A stretch of DNA of 64,000 nucleotides from Kribbella pittospori (lineage in GTDB: Bacteria; Actinomycetota; Actinomycetes; Propionibacteriales; Kribbellaceae). Shown here piece after piece: positions 40,983 to 51,325 of the stretch (the stretch's first letter is position 1; each line of letters begins with the position of its first letter). The position numbers were made by a program, and so were the translations under genes. The stretch spans positions 62,001 to 126,000 of the forward strand of contig NZ_SJKB01000009.1 in assembly GCF_004331465.1 (NCBI RefSeq), in the 5' to 3' direction. Below the pieces are notes generated by a model. It did no database searches. It had not been told where the DNA came from and worked only from the letters and a program-made list of their open reading frames with translations.

Positions 40983-42272
40983 ATGACGGTGATCGCGATC
41001 GTGGTGTTCGTCGTCGCGTACGTGCTGATCGCGACCGAGTGGACGCACCGACTGCTGGCCACGCTCGGCGGCGCCGGCGTCCTGCTCGCGCTCGGTGTGA
41101 CGGACTCCGACCACGCGTTCTACTCGCCCGACACCGGGATCGACTGGGACGTCGTCTTCCTGCTGTTCGGGATGATGGTGATCGTCGGCATCCTGCGCCG
41201 GACCGGTGTGTTCGAGTACGTCGCGATCTGGGCGGCGAAACGGGCCAAGGGCTCGCCGCTGCGGGTGATGATCCTGCTGACCCTGATCACCGCGACCGCG
41301 TCCGCCTTCCTCGACAACGTGACCACGGTGCTGCTGATCGCGCCGGTCACGCTGCTGGTCTGCGACCGGCTCGGCATCGATCCGGTCCCGTTCCTGATCG
41401 CCGAGGTGATGGCGTCGAACATCGGCGGCGCCGCGACCCTGATCGGTGATCCGCCGAACATCATCATCGCGAGCCGCTCGGGGCTGACCTTCAACGACTT
41501 CCTGATCCACATGACGCCGCTGGTGGTGATCGAGTTGGTCGTGTTCACGCTCGTGCTGCCCTGGCTGTTCAAGGGATCCTTCGCGGTCGACCCGGAGCGG
41601 GTCGGTGACGTGCTGCGGTTGAACGAGCGCGAGGCGATCGAGGACCGGGCCCTGCTGCTGAAGAGCGGTGCGGTCCTGCTGCTGGTCTTCGTCGGCTTCG
41701 TGGGGCACTCGCTGTTCCACATCGAGCCGTCCGTGGTCGCGCTGCTCGGCGCCGGTGTACTGGTGCTGATCTCGAAGGTCCCGACGCGGTACTACATGGC
41801 GAGCGTCGAGTGGCAGACGCTGCTGTTCTTCGCCGGTCTGTTCGTGATGGTGGGTGCGCTGGTGAAGACCGGCGTGATCTCGGATCTGGCCGGATGGCTC
41901 GGCTCGGCAACCCAAGGGCACACCCTGCTCACGACGATGCTGGTCCTGGTCGTCTCCGCGGTGCTGTCCGGCATCATCGACAACATTCCATACGTCGCGA
42001 CCATGAGTCCGGTCGTGCTCCAGCTCACCCACGGCGTCGCCGATCCGGCGCAGGCGAACGCACTGTGGTGGGCGCTCGCGATCGGCGCCGACTTCGGCGG
42101 GAATGCCACCGCGGTGGGGGCGAGCGCGAACGTCGTCGTGATCGGACTGGCGCTGCGGGCCGGCCATCCGATCAGCTTCTGGGACTTCACCCGCAAGGGC
42201 CTGGTGATCACCGCGATCACTATCGCCGTCGCGGCGCCGTACCTCTGGCTGCGCTACTTCGCCTTCGCCTGA
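40983..42272 (+). CDS. ArsB/NhaD-family ion transporter (SLC13-like permease)
   Basis: A 429-residue protein with 11-12 transmembrane segments. LITATASAFLDNVTTVLLIA and EVMASNIGGAATLIGDPPNI are the repeated ion-transporter signatures, mirrored in the second half by VLSGIIDNIPYVATMSPVV and GADFGGNATAVGASANVV. The family includes arsenite efflux pumps and Na+/H+ antiporters. No arsR/arsC is nearby while nhaA is the divergent neighbour, so Na+ or an organic anion is a better guess than arsenite. Its 3' end overlaps the HAD gene by 19 nt. Confidence 0.9.
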   Translation: MTVIAIVVFVVAYVLIATEWTHRLLATLGGAGVLLALGVTDSDHAFYSPDTGIDWDVVFLLFGMMVIVGILRRTGVFEYVAIWAAKRAKGSPLRVMILLTLITATASAFLDNVTTVLLIAPVTLLVCDRLGIDPVPFLIAEVMASNIGGAATLIGDPPNIIIASRSGLTFNDFLIHMTPLVVIELVVFTLVLPWLFKGSFAVDPERVGDVLRLNEREAIEDRALLLKSGAVLLLVFVGFVGHSLFHIEPSVVALLGAGVLVLISKVPTRYYMASVEWQTLLFFAGLFVMVGALVKTGVISDLAGWLGSATQGHTLLTTMLVLVVSAVLSGIIDNIPYVATMSPVVLQLTHGVADPAQANALWWALAIGADFGGNATAVGASANVVVIGLALRAGHPISFWDFTRKGLVITAITIAVAAPYLWLRYFAFA

Positions 42273-42928
42273 AGGGCATCCGCGAGCCCTTCGAAGTCCG
42301 CTACCGCGAGGTCGGGTGGGAGGAAGGCCTTCGGGTACGGCGTCCTGCGCCGGTCGATGTAGTACCCCTGCAACCCGGCTCGCCGGGCACCGTCGACGTC
42401 CCACGGATGCACCGCGGCAAGGCCCATCCGTTCGACGGGTACGCCGCACACCTCGGCGGCGTACCGATAGGCGTCCGGGTGTGGTTTCCAGCGCTGCGGT
42501 GCGCTGACGTCCAGCCGATGCTCGAGCAGTGGCAGGATCCCGCCGTCGGCGAACATCCGCTCGGACATCGCCACCGAACCGTTGGTCAGCGTGACAATCC
42601 GCAGGCCACGCTCGTGCAGCCGCCGCAGCGCGGGCTCCACATCGGGATGCAAGGCGAGCCGGGTGAATCCGGACAGTACGCCGTCGATCCGCTCCCCGGT
42701 CGGCTCGATGCCGGCGTCGGCCAACTGCGCCGCCAGCACGTCACCTCCGATCGCGCGGAAATCCGCGTACGCCCCGGCCGCGGTCAGCGCGAAGCCGTCC
42801 CGCAGCGTGGCAGCGAACCACGCGTCCAGGCTGTGCGCGGGCAGTCCAGCCGCGACGAACCTGTCCCGAAGCGGCTCCAGATCGGACAGCGTCTCGTTGA
42901 CGTCGAGCAGCAGTACGTCGATCATCAT
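42254..42928 (-). CDS. HAD-superfamily hydrolase (haloacid dehalogenase type II-like)
   Basis: A 224-residue hydrolase. LLLDVNETLSDLEPL (6-20) carries the nucleophile Asp9 of motif I in the DVNETL form typical of L-2-haloacid dehalogenases. VTLTNGS is motif II and KPHPDAYRYA supplies the motif III Lys; VHPWDVDGARRAG gives motif IV. ATG 42928 overlaps the stop of the upstream gene (ATGA). Real substrate may be a phosphate ester or a haloacid. Confidence 0.88.
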   Translation of the reverse strand: MMIDVLLLDVNETLSDLEPLRDRFVAAGLPAHSLDAWFAATLRDGFALTAAGAYADFRAIGGDVLAAQLADAGIEPTGERIDGVLSGFTRLALHPDVEPALRRLHERGLRIVTLTNGSVAMSERMFADGGILPLLEHRLDVSAPQRWKPHPDAYRYAAEVCGVPVERMGLAAVHPWDVDGARRAGLQGYYIDRRRTPYPKAFLPPDLAVADFEGLADALQAKAK

Positions 42929-43872
42929 CGCGTCCAGACGCGGGGATCGGGGCCCTTCGGGACGATGCCGGTCGGGTCGAGGTTTTCGTGGGTCAGGTAG
43001 TAATGGCGCTTGATCTGGTCGAAGTCGACCGTGTCGCCGAAGGCCGGGAGTTGGTACAGGCGGCGGGCGTACGCCCAGAGGTTGGGGAACTCGATCAGCT
43101 TGTTGCGGTTGGCCTTGAAGTGACCGTGATAGACCGCATCGAAGCGGACCAGCGTGGTGAACAGCCGGATGTCGACCTCGCGCAGCGTGTCGCCGAGCAG
43201 GTACGGCCGATCCGCCAGCCGCTGCTCGAGTACGTCGAGCCGTGCGAACAGAGCGTCGTACGCCGCCTCGTACGCCTCCTGCGTGCTCGCGAAGCCGCAG
43301 CGGTAGACGCCGTTGTTCACGTCCCGGTAGATGTCCTCGATCAGCTCGTCCATCTCGGCGCGGTCCGCGGGGATCAGTTGCGGCGCACCCTCGCGATGGT
43401 GGTCGGGCCACTCGGTCGACAGGTCGAGCGTGATCTGCGGGTAGTCGTTGGTGACGACGAGCCCGGTGACGGTGTCGATGATCGACGGCACCGTGACGCG
43501 ACCCTCGTACGTCGGGTCGGTCCGCCGGTACGCGTCGGCCAGGAACTCGATACCGAGCACCGGATCACGCCCGTCCGGATCGAGAGTGAACCGCCAGCCG
43601 CGCTCATCCCGGATCGGGTCGACGATCGCCAGGCTGATCGCATCCTCGAGGCCGAGCAGCTTGCGCACGATCACCGACCGGTGCGCCCACGGACACGCCA
43701 GGCTGACCACCAGCCGGTACCTACCCGGCTCGACCGGCCAGCGATCCTGCTCGTCGGGACCCTCGCCCGGACCGGCGGTGGAATCGCGTGCGATCCGGCC
43801 GGTGAATCGGTTGCCCTGGCGCTTCCATTCGCCGGGTACTGAGCTTTCCTTCACGAACTGTGCGGGGCTCAT
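42925..43872 (-). CDS. Glutathionyl-hydroquinone reductase-like (Xi-class GST/ECM4/YqjG) protein
   Basis: A 315-residue GST-fold protein. RLVVSLACPWAHRS (53-66) holds the catalytic Cys60 of the CPWA motif, and VPSIIDTVTGLVVTNDYPQI and RFDAVYHGHFKANRNKL are ECM4/YqjG hallmarks. Since actinobacteria generally use mycothiol rather than glutathione, the enzyme may reduce mycothiolyl-quinones; this is inference. ATG 43872 gives the normal length. Coupled to the HAD gene; together they look like a detoxification pair. Confidence 0.9.
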   Translation of the reverse strand: MSPAQFVKESSVPGEWKRQGNRFTGRIARDSTAGPGEGPDEQDRWPVEPGRYRLVVSLACPWAHRSVIVRKLLGLEDAISLAIVDPIRDERGWRFTLDPDGRDPVLGIEFLADAYRRTDPTYEGRVTVPSIIDTVTGLVVTNDYPQITLDLSTEWPDHHREGAPQLIPADRAEMDELIEDIYRDVNNGVYRCGFASTQEAYEAAYDALFARLDVLEQRLADRPYLLGDTLREVDIRLFTTLVRFDAVYHGHFKANRNKLIEFPNLWAYARRLYQLPAFGDTVDFDQIKRHYYLTHENLDPTGIVPKGPDPRVWTR

Positions 43873-43936
43873 AACGGTAAAACTACCCCCCGCCGGCCGA
43901 ATCGCCCGGGCGCGGACGCTCACTGGCCGTGAGCCG

Positions 43937-43950
43937 GTAACTGACGTTAC
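43937..43950. promoter_or_regulatory. Palindrome GTAAC-N4-GTTAC in the GST/GntR divergent region
   Basis: A perfect 5-bp dyad with 4-nt spacer lying between the GST gene (-) and the gntR gene (+). GntR-family operators often have a GT...AC core with this spacing, so it may be an autoregulatory site. Confidence 0.35.
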
Positions 43951-44084
43951 AGTCTGGCTGACAAGGTCGTCCGGGACAGCGCTGTCGCGGTCGGCCGGAG
44001 CAACTCGAACGATCAGGACCACGACCGCGGCACGCGCCCCCCGGCAACCGGTTTGCCGGGCACATTCGCAGGGATACTGAGCTC

Positions 44085-44843
44085 ATGGCCCGCCCACGGA
44101 ACAACCCCGGCGATCTCGCCGAACTCCCCACGGAGCTTCGGACCGATCGCCCGAAGGGTGACCAGATTCGCGAGATTCTGGAGAAACTCACCCGCTCGCT
44201 CGCCGTCGGTACGGTACTGCCGTCCGAGCGCGTGCTGGCGGAGCGGTTCGGCGTGGCCCGGATGACGGTGCGCCAGGAAGTCGACCGGGTGGTGGCCGAA
44301 GGTCTGGCCGCCCGTCGTCCCGGCGGCGGCACCTTCGTTGCCGAGCCGCGGCCGACGCGGATCCTCGCGTCGTCGTTCAGCCAGGACATGATCGACCGCG
44401 GCATCACGCCTGGCGCCAAGGTGCTCGAGCATCGCGTCGGCGCGGCCGACGAGGATCTGGCCCGCGAGCTGGAGGAGCCGGTCGGCACTCCGGTGCTGCA
44501 CCTGGTCCGGCTGCGGACCGCGGACGGCGAGCCGATGGCCGTCGAGCGCACGGCCCTGTCGTTGCGGCGGTGGCCTGGCCTCGACGAGGTCGACTTCGCC
44601 GAGAAGTCGCTGTACGGCGAGCTGTCGTCCCGCTGGGGTGTCGCGCTCGGGATGGTGTCCGCGTCGATCGTCGCGGCCCCACCGGACCCGATCGACGCCC
44701 AGTTGCTCGAGATCGACTCGACCACGCCGTGCCTGATCATCACCTCGGCCCCGCGGACCGCGAACGACCAGGTGATCGAATTCGGCCGCTCGGTCTACCG
44801 CTCGGACCGCTACGACATCACGGTGGCCTACCGCGCCACCTGA
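44085..44843 (+). CDS. GntR/HutC-family transcription regulator with UTRA domain
   Basis: A 252-residue regulator: winged HTH at ~22-88 (GTVLPSERVLAERFGVARMT, then VRQEVDRVVAEGLAARRPGG), UTRA effector-binding domain at ~100-245. Members of this subgroup (DasR, NagR, TreR) sense phosphorylated sugars. It converges (16-nt overlap) with a small kinase gene and an SIS-domain gene, which suggests it governs amino-sugar or sugar-phosphate use. Ligand unknown. Confidence 0.92.
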   Translation: MARPRNNPGDLAELPTELRTDRPKGDQIREILEKLTRSLAVGTVLPSERVLAERFGVARMTVRQEVDRVVAEGLAARRPGGGTFVAEPRPTRILASSFSQDMIDRGITPGAKVLEHRVGAADEDLARELEEPVGTPVLHLVRLRTADGEPMAVERTALSLRRWPGLDEVDFAEKSLYGELSSRWGVALGMVSASIVAAPPDPIDAQLLEIDSTTPCLIITSAPRTANDQVIEFGRSVYRSDRYDITVAYRAT

Positions 44844-45403
44844 TCGAGCTCGAGGTAGGTCTCGACCTCTTTGAGGATCACGTCCATCGGCTTCGTCGCG
44901 TCCACCTGTAGATATCCCTGCGCCGGCCGCTTCGTCGCCTGCAGCCACCCTCGAAACGCCTGCTCGCCGGTCGCGTCGGCCTCGCCCAGATCGACCGGCG
45001 GCACGCTGACGCCGCGACGCTGACTTCGGATCGGCGTTCGCGCTCTCAGCCGATGGTCGATCACCGCGAGATCGTCCGTACAGGATTCCACGTACTTGTA
45101 GGCGATACCTCGCTCGTCGGCGATCTCCCGACCAGTCGCGACGATTTCGTCGTACTGGCACGGGCTGTCGATCACCACGCTGAACCCCTGATCCATGAAG
45201 CTTCGAGTCAACGCGTACATGACTGGGTAGGCGGCCCTGCCGCTCGCTTCGCCCGGCACGCCGCCATCCAGTACGGCGCTCCTGATGACATCGAGATCCA
45301 CGACGATCGCGCCGTACCGGGCCCCGACGTGTCGCGCGATCGTGGATTTGCCGGACCCGGGAACGCCCGACATCTGCAGGAGAAACCGCCTGGCGTCGCT
45401 CAT
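44828..45403 (-). CDS. P-loop kinase/AAA-type small-molecule kinase
   Basis: A 191-residue protein with Walker A GVPGSGKS (13-20), the DLDVIRSAVLDG segment (gluconate/adenylate-kinase-like), and a lid-like region rich in Arg (DHRLRARTPIRSQRRG). This zeta-toxin/chloramphenicol-phosphotransferase/gluconate-kinase-like group phosphorylates varied small molecules. It lies just after the SIS gene on the same strand (6-nt gap), so a sugar substrate is plausible. Confidence 0.8.
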   Translation of the reverse strand: MSDARRFLLQMSGVPGSGKSTIARHVGARYGAIVVDLDVIRSAVLDGGVPGEASGRAAYPVMYALTRSFMDQGFSVVIDSPCQYDEIVATGREIADERGIAYKYVESCTDDLAVIDHRLRARTPIRSQRRGVSVPPVDLGEADATGEQAFRGWLQATKRPAQGYLQVDATKPMDVILKEVETYLELDQVAR

Positions 45404-45409
45404 GGTCTG

Positions 45410-46084
45410 CTAGACGTTCTGACTGCGGAGGATGTTCGGGGTCTGGCCGGCGGCGGTGAGCTTGGTGACGATTTCCACGGTCAGCGCCTGCGCGAGCATC
45501 GCGCCGACCATCGTCGAGGTGGCGCCGGTCCGTTCCGGGCTGCCTGGTATTTCGATCAGCGCGTCCCCGGGGATGCCGCCGTTGTCGATCACCACGTCCG
45601 CGGTCTCGAACAGCCGTTGACCGCCCGGCGCTCGCGACGTCGTCGACGTACTGTGGGCCATCGACGTGAGCGCGATCACCAGCGCACCACGCTTCCGCAC
45701 TCCGAGCGCGAACTCCACCGGTACGGCGTTCCGCCCCGAGTTCGACGCGATCAGTACGACATCACCCGCGGCGATCTCGTTGATCTCCAGCAGCACGTCG
45801 GCCAGCCCGGGAAGCCGCTCGAGCAGCGAACTCTTCTGCAACCCCTCGTGCAGCATCAGCCCCGGCTCGAGCACCGCCCGAACATCGGCCAGCCCGCCGG
45901 CCCGCCCGTACACCTCCTCGGCGATCAGGTGGCTGTGCCCGGTCCCGAACACCCAGAACACCCGCCCCGCGAGCATCGCCTCGACCACCAGACCGGCCGC
46001 GACCCGAATCGCCCCGACCTGCGTCTCCGCCGCCCGCCGCGCGACATCCAACGCCTTCTCCATGTACTCCTCAGCCCCGGCCAT
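45410..46084 (-). CDS. SIS-domain sugar-phosphate-binding protein
   Basis: A 224-residue SIS protein. FWVFGTGHSHLIAEEVYGRA (~43-62) and the Ser-rich VVLIASNSGRNAVPVE (~109-124) form the phosphosugar-binding loop. Similar stand-alone SIS proteins accompany DasR-type GntR regulators and are annotated as putative phosphosugar isomerases or MurR-like binders. ATG 46084 is followed by another Met at residue 8; the longer form is taken. Probably works with the kinase and GntR regulator beside it. Confidence 0.88.
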   Translation of the reverse strand: MAGAEEYMEKALDVARRAAETQVGAIRVAAGLVVEAMLAGRVFWVFGTGHSHLIAEEVYGRAGGLADVRAVLEPGLMLHEGLQKSSLLERLPGLADVLLEINEIAAGDVVLIASNSGRNAVPVEFALGVRKRGALVIALTSMAHSTSTTSRAPGGQRLFETADVVIDNGGIPGDALIEIPGSPERTGATSTMVGAMLAQALTVEIVTKLTAAGQTPNILRSQNV

Positions 46085-46129
46085 GCCGCCGAACCTACCG
46101 GGTCGTCAACACCCCGACGAGCACTCCGA

Positions 46130-46607
46130 CTAGACCATCACACCGATCACCTGCCGATGGTGCGCCGGTTGGTCCACCTCGTCCACCAGCGCGATCGCGA
46201 GGTCGGCGTACGAGATCCGTGCGGCGGCATCGGCCGGCGCGACGCGGTAGCTCCCGGCGCGCCTCGGGTCCTCGTGGGCGAAGTCGCCGGCCGGCGCGAC
46301 GGACACCCAGTCGAGCGCGGATCCCGCGAAGGTGTCGACCGCCGCCTGATGTGCGAGGAAGAAGGCCCGATACTCCCGCGGGTAGCCGGGGGTGTCCATC
46401 AGCAGGGTCCCGTCGGCGGTGGGCAGGATCGACGCGAGCCCGACCGCGAGTTCGGCGAGCCGCTCCCGCGTCCGTCACGTCGCTGCCCACCAGACCACCG
46501 TCCGCCGTCCGCGCGACCGCCGTCACTTCGTGCCCGCGCCGCCGAGCCTCGTCCACCGCGGCACGCCCGGCCCGGCCACGAGCCCCGATGACAAGAATCT
46601 TGCTCAC
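46130..46607 (-). pseudogene. Frameshifted and internally deleted NAD(P)H-binding reductase (YwnB-like)
   Basis: The 5' part (GTG 46607 with AGAGGAGG just upstream) encodes MSKILVIGARGRAGRAAVDE, a Rossmann start, up to GSDVTDA. The frame then shifts at the CCC run 46467-46469 (GGG on the coding strand); the other frame continues ERLAELAVGLASILPTADG, then MDTPGYPREYRAFFLAHQ and DWVSVAPAGDF to the stop at 46130. Removing one G joins the frames, but the result is only ~158 aa against ~200-215 in the family, and the normal middle third is absent. So both a frameshift and a deletion are indicated. Confidence 0.8.
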
Positions 46608-46620
46608 CGCAACCTCCTCT

Positions 46621-46821
46621 GATCGTCCGAAGGTCCTGACCCAGTCGCTGCGGACGCTGGAGCGCGACGGCTTCGTCCGGCGGACGGAGTACGACGAGCC
46701 GGTCCGACGGGTGACGTACGAGCTCACGGATCTCGGCAGGAATCTGCTCGGGCCGATCCAGGCCGTGTGTGAGTGGACCGCGGAGCACTGGGACGAGCTA
46801 CTGGACGCCCGGGAGTCGTAG
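46621..46821 (+). pseudogene. HxlR-family regulator remnant lacking its N-terminal half
   Basis: Codons from 46621 give KVLTQSLRTLERDGFVRRTE, then EYDEPVRRVTYELTDLG and AEHWDELL, the recognition helix, wing and C-terminal helix of HxlR proteins. The ~45 N-terminal residues (Cys-pro motif, first helices) are missing, and no start codon or SD precedes it: it begins 14 nt from the start of the divergent reductase. HxlR genes normally lie divergent to such reductases, so a deletion removed the promoter region and the hxlR 5' end. Confidence 0.75.
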
Positions 46822-46847
46822 GACCGGCCAACGTTAGACTCCGGGCT

Positions 46848-47285
46848 GTGGACGAACAGACGCCGAGCGTGTTGTTGCAGACGCCCAGTTGGTTGCTGAC
46901 CCAGAGCGCGGCGCACGCGCAGCGGATCGTGACGGAGACCTTCGCGACGGCCGGGGCGCGCGGGTACCACTTCCGCCTGCTCGCGACGCTGGTCGAGTTC
47001 GGCCCGGCCAGTCAGGCGACGCTCGGCCGGCACACCGGGATCGACCGCAGCGACGTGGTTGCCGCCCTCAACGAACTGGTCGACGACGGGTACGTCGAGC
47101 GCACCCCGGACCCCGCCGACGGTCGCCGCAACATCATCACCATCACCGCCTCGGGCCGCCGCCAGCACAAGCGGCTGACCACGCTGGTCGCGAAGGCCCA
47201 GGACGAGATCTTCGCCGCGCTGTCCCCGACGGACCGCAAACGCCTGACCACCCTGCTCGCCCGCGTCCTGTCCCACCACCAGTGA
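46848..47285 (+). CDS. MarR-family transcription regulator
   Basis: A 145-residue winged-helix regulator. ATLGRHTGIDRSDVVAALNE is the recognition HTH, and GYVERTPDPADGRRNIITIT is the wing with the MarR Asp-x-Arg motif. GTG 46848 is used; the upstream in-frame ATG 46773 lies inside the hxlR remnant. About 200 nt upstream of acs, same strand. Target unknown. Confidence 0.85.
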   Translation: MDEQTPSVLLQTPSWLLTQSAAHAQRIVTETFATAGARGYHFRLLATLVEFGPASQATLGRHTGIDRSDVVAALNELVDDGYVERTPDPADGRRNIITITASGRRQHKRLTTLVAKAQDEIFAALSPTDRKRLTTLLARVLSHHQ

Positions 47286-47483
47286 CCCACCGCTGCCAGT
47301 GACGCACCGCCCTTGCCCGACCGCCCGGCCGGGAATCCGCTGCCGTCCGGCCCGGAATTGGTCCTGTTCGGCGCAGATCGGGGACTGCTTGGCGATACAC
47401 CGGTTCCGCGCCGGGGTGTGCGGTTGGTAGAAAGGTAACCGGGCGCTCCAGCGCGCCGAAGCCAGCGAGGAGGAGTCGTCGTC

Positions 47484-49463
<1,980 letters not shown>

Positions 49464-49475
49464 CCTCCTATCGGC

Positions 49476-49508
49476 TCAGCCCGTACGACGCGACGTCGTA
49501 CGGGCTGA
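49476..49508. terminator. Bidirectional terminator between acs and the LysR gene
   Basis: TCAGCCCGTACGAC (49476-49489) pairs perfectly over 14 bp with 49495-49508 around a 5-nt loop, followed by TGCTTTGTGATT. It lies between convergent gene ends. Confidence 0.85.
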
Positions 49509-49549
49509 TGCTTTGTGATTGCTAACAGCAAGTAACTTGCCCCCGATCG

Positions 49550-50461
49550 CTAGCCCTCCAGCCAGCTGTGGGCTGTGCTCAGGTTGCTGATCGCCTGGCG
49601 GGCTTGTGTGATGTGCGGGTGTATCGGCTTCCGCACGAGCCATCGGAGGACCCATCGGTAGGGGGCTGGGTGTTTGGCGAGTGGCCGGATGACGCAGCCG
49701 GGTGGCGGGGATGTGGACACGAGGCTGAGCGCGACGCACTCGCCGGCCCGGACGAGTTCGAGGGCGGTGTCGGTGCCGTCGGTGCTGGATGGATGACGGC
49801 GTGGTGTGAATCCGGCGGTCGTGCAGGCGGCCAGTACGTAGTCGTTCCAGTCGGGTGCGAATCCGTCGCGGGGCAGATAATGCAGCTCGGCGGCGAGGTC
49901 GCCGAGGTCGACCGCTGCGCTGTCGGCAAGTCGGTGGGTCGCGGGGAGTGCGACGCCGACCGGCTCGGCACGGACAGGCTGTTCCGCGATGTCTGGCCCG
50001 CCAGGCGCGCGGGCGCCGCACAGTGCGAGGTCGAGATCGCCGGACCGTAGCCGTTCGGCATGCGCTGTGCTGCCGTGGCTGGTCACCTCGAGTGCCACCG
50101 TCGGCAACCCGGCCCGCAATGCGCCGATCACCATGCGGGGCGTGGCCAAGCCGGAGGCCTGGACCTGGATGCGCAGCGTGTCACCCTCCGCCGGCGTCGC
50201 GGCGGCAACGGCTGCGGCGACCCCGAGGGACGCCGCGGACAACGCGTCGCGGGCGTGGGGAACGAAGGCAACGCCGGCGGGGGTGAGTTGAACACCACCG
50301 GATGAGCGGTCGAACAGGACAAGGTCGAGGCGACGTTCGAGGCGGCGTATCTGGCTGCTGAGCGCCGGCTGCGAGACGTACAAGCGTTGCGCCGCGCGGG
50401 TGAAGTGCAGTTCTTCGGCGAGTACGACGAAGTACCGAAGCAATCTGAGGTCGACGTCCAC
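49550..50461 (-). CDS. LysR-family transcription regulator
   Basis: A 303-residue regulator. The N-terminal HTH reads LRLLRYFVVLAEELHFTRAA, then QRLYVSQPALSSQIRRLE (5-42); the rest is a two-lobed effector domain (RIQVQASGLATPRMVIGALR...). GTG 50461 follows AGGAG. It is divergent from the methyltransferase gene at 50558 with a 96-nt gap, so that gene is the most likely target. Confidence 0.92.
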   Translation of the reverse strand: MDVDLRLLRYFVVLAEELHFTRAAQRLYVSQPALSSQIRRLERRLDLVLFDRSSGGVQLTPAGVAFVPHARDALSAASLGVAAAVAAATPAEGDTLRIQVQASGLATPRMVIGALRAGLPTVALEVTSHGSTAHAERLRSGDLDLALCGARAPGGPDIAEQPVRAEPVGVALPATHRLADSAAVDLGDLAAELHYLPRDGFAPDWNDYVLAACTTAGFTPRRHPSSTDGTDTALELVRAGECVALSLVSTSPPPGCVIRPLAKHPAPYRWVLRWLVRKPIHPHITQARQAISNLSTAHSWLEG

Positions 50462-50557
50462 CGTGGTGCTCCTGACCTGCGGTGATAACCATTCCGGATA
50501 ACGTCATGCAGCCTATGTCTTGGACAGCTCCGGCGCTCCGGCGGCACTGTCGGTGGC

Positions 50558-51295
50558 ATGACGACCGACGATGACCTGCGCCGCACGTGGGAGGATCAGC
50601 AGGCGGTGCACAAGATCGACAGGGAGCAGCGCTTCGCCGTGATGCTCGACTACGTGGAGCACCTGACAGGTGCGCCGAAACGGGTCCTCGACCTCGCCTG
50701 CGGGCCCGGCTCGATCACCCGGAGGGTGCTGGACCGCTTCCCCGCCGCACGAGTCGTCGCAGTGGACCTGGACCCGTTGCTGCTGCGCCTGGCCACGGGC
50801 GCGTTCGCCGGCGACGAGCGGGTGAATGTGCTGAGCCGGAACCTGGACCACCCCGACTGGACGACCGGGCTCGACGGCGACTTCGACGCCGTACTGACCG
50901 CGACCGCCCTGCACTGGCTGAGCCCGCCGGCGTTCGCTCGGGTGTGCCGCGCGGTCGCCGGACTGATCCGCCCGGGTGGGGTGTTCCTCAACGCCGATCA
51001 CGTTCTGATCGACGATGAACGGCTGCGAGCCGCCGCCGACGCCCTCCACCAGCAGCACCTCGACACAGCGTTCGCGGCGGGCGCGCAGAGCTGTGACGAC
51101 TGGTACCACCGCGCCTACGCTCTTCCGCAGTACCGGTCCCTGTGGGCAGAAAGACAGCACCTCTTCACCCATTGGTCGGGCGACTTGATGCGGCCCGCGA
51201 GTTGGCACCTCGACGAGCTCCACGCCGCAGGGTTCGAGACTGCGGACGTCGTCTGGCGCTACGGCAACAACGCCGTCACGGTGGCCATCCGATAG
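50558..51295 (+). CDS. Class I SAM-dependent methyltransferase
   Basis: A 245-residue enzyme. Motif I VLDLACGPGSITRRVL (43-58), acidic end of beta2 in VVAVDLDPLLLRLA, and post-II FDAVLTATALHWL are clear; FLNADHVLIDDERLR follows. The N-terminus lacks extra domains. Substrate unknown; divergent LysR gene may regulate it. Confidence 0.88.
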   Translation: MTTDDDLRRTWEDQQAVHKIDREQRFAVMLDYVEHLTGAPKRVLDLACGPGSITRRVLDRFPAARVVAVDLDPLLLRLATGAFAGDERVNVLSRNLDHPDWTTGLDGDFDAVLTATALHWLSPPAFARVCRAVAGLIRPGGVFLNADHVLIDDERLRAAADALHQQHLDTAFAAGAQSCDDWYHRAYALPQYRSLWAERQHLFTHWSGDLMRPASWHLDELHAAGFETADVVWRYGNNAVTVAIR

Positions 51296-51325
51296 ACGAC
51301 CCCGGGTGGGCCTAGGCTGTGCGGC

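Noticed and set aside
40983..42272. Arsenite efflux pump with the Get3/ArsA-like ATPases
   Set aside because: The ATPases are 11 kb away in a conserved non-arsenic block, and no arsR or arsC is present.
47286..47483. Crp site upstream of acs
   Set aside because: No convincing TGTGA-N6-TCACA dyad was seen in the 198-bp leader; only weak GC-rich repeats (CGGCCGGGAAT-like) are present.
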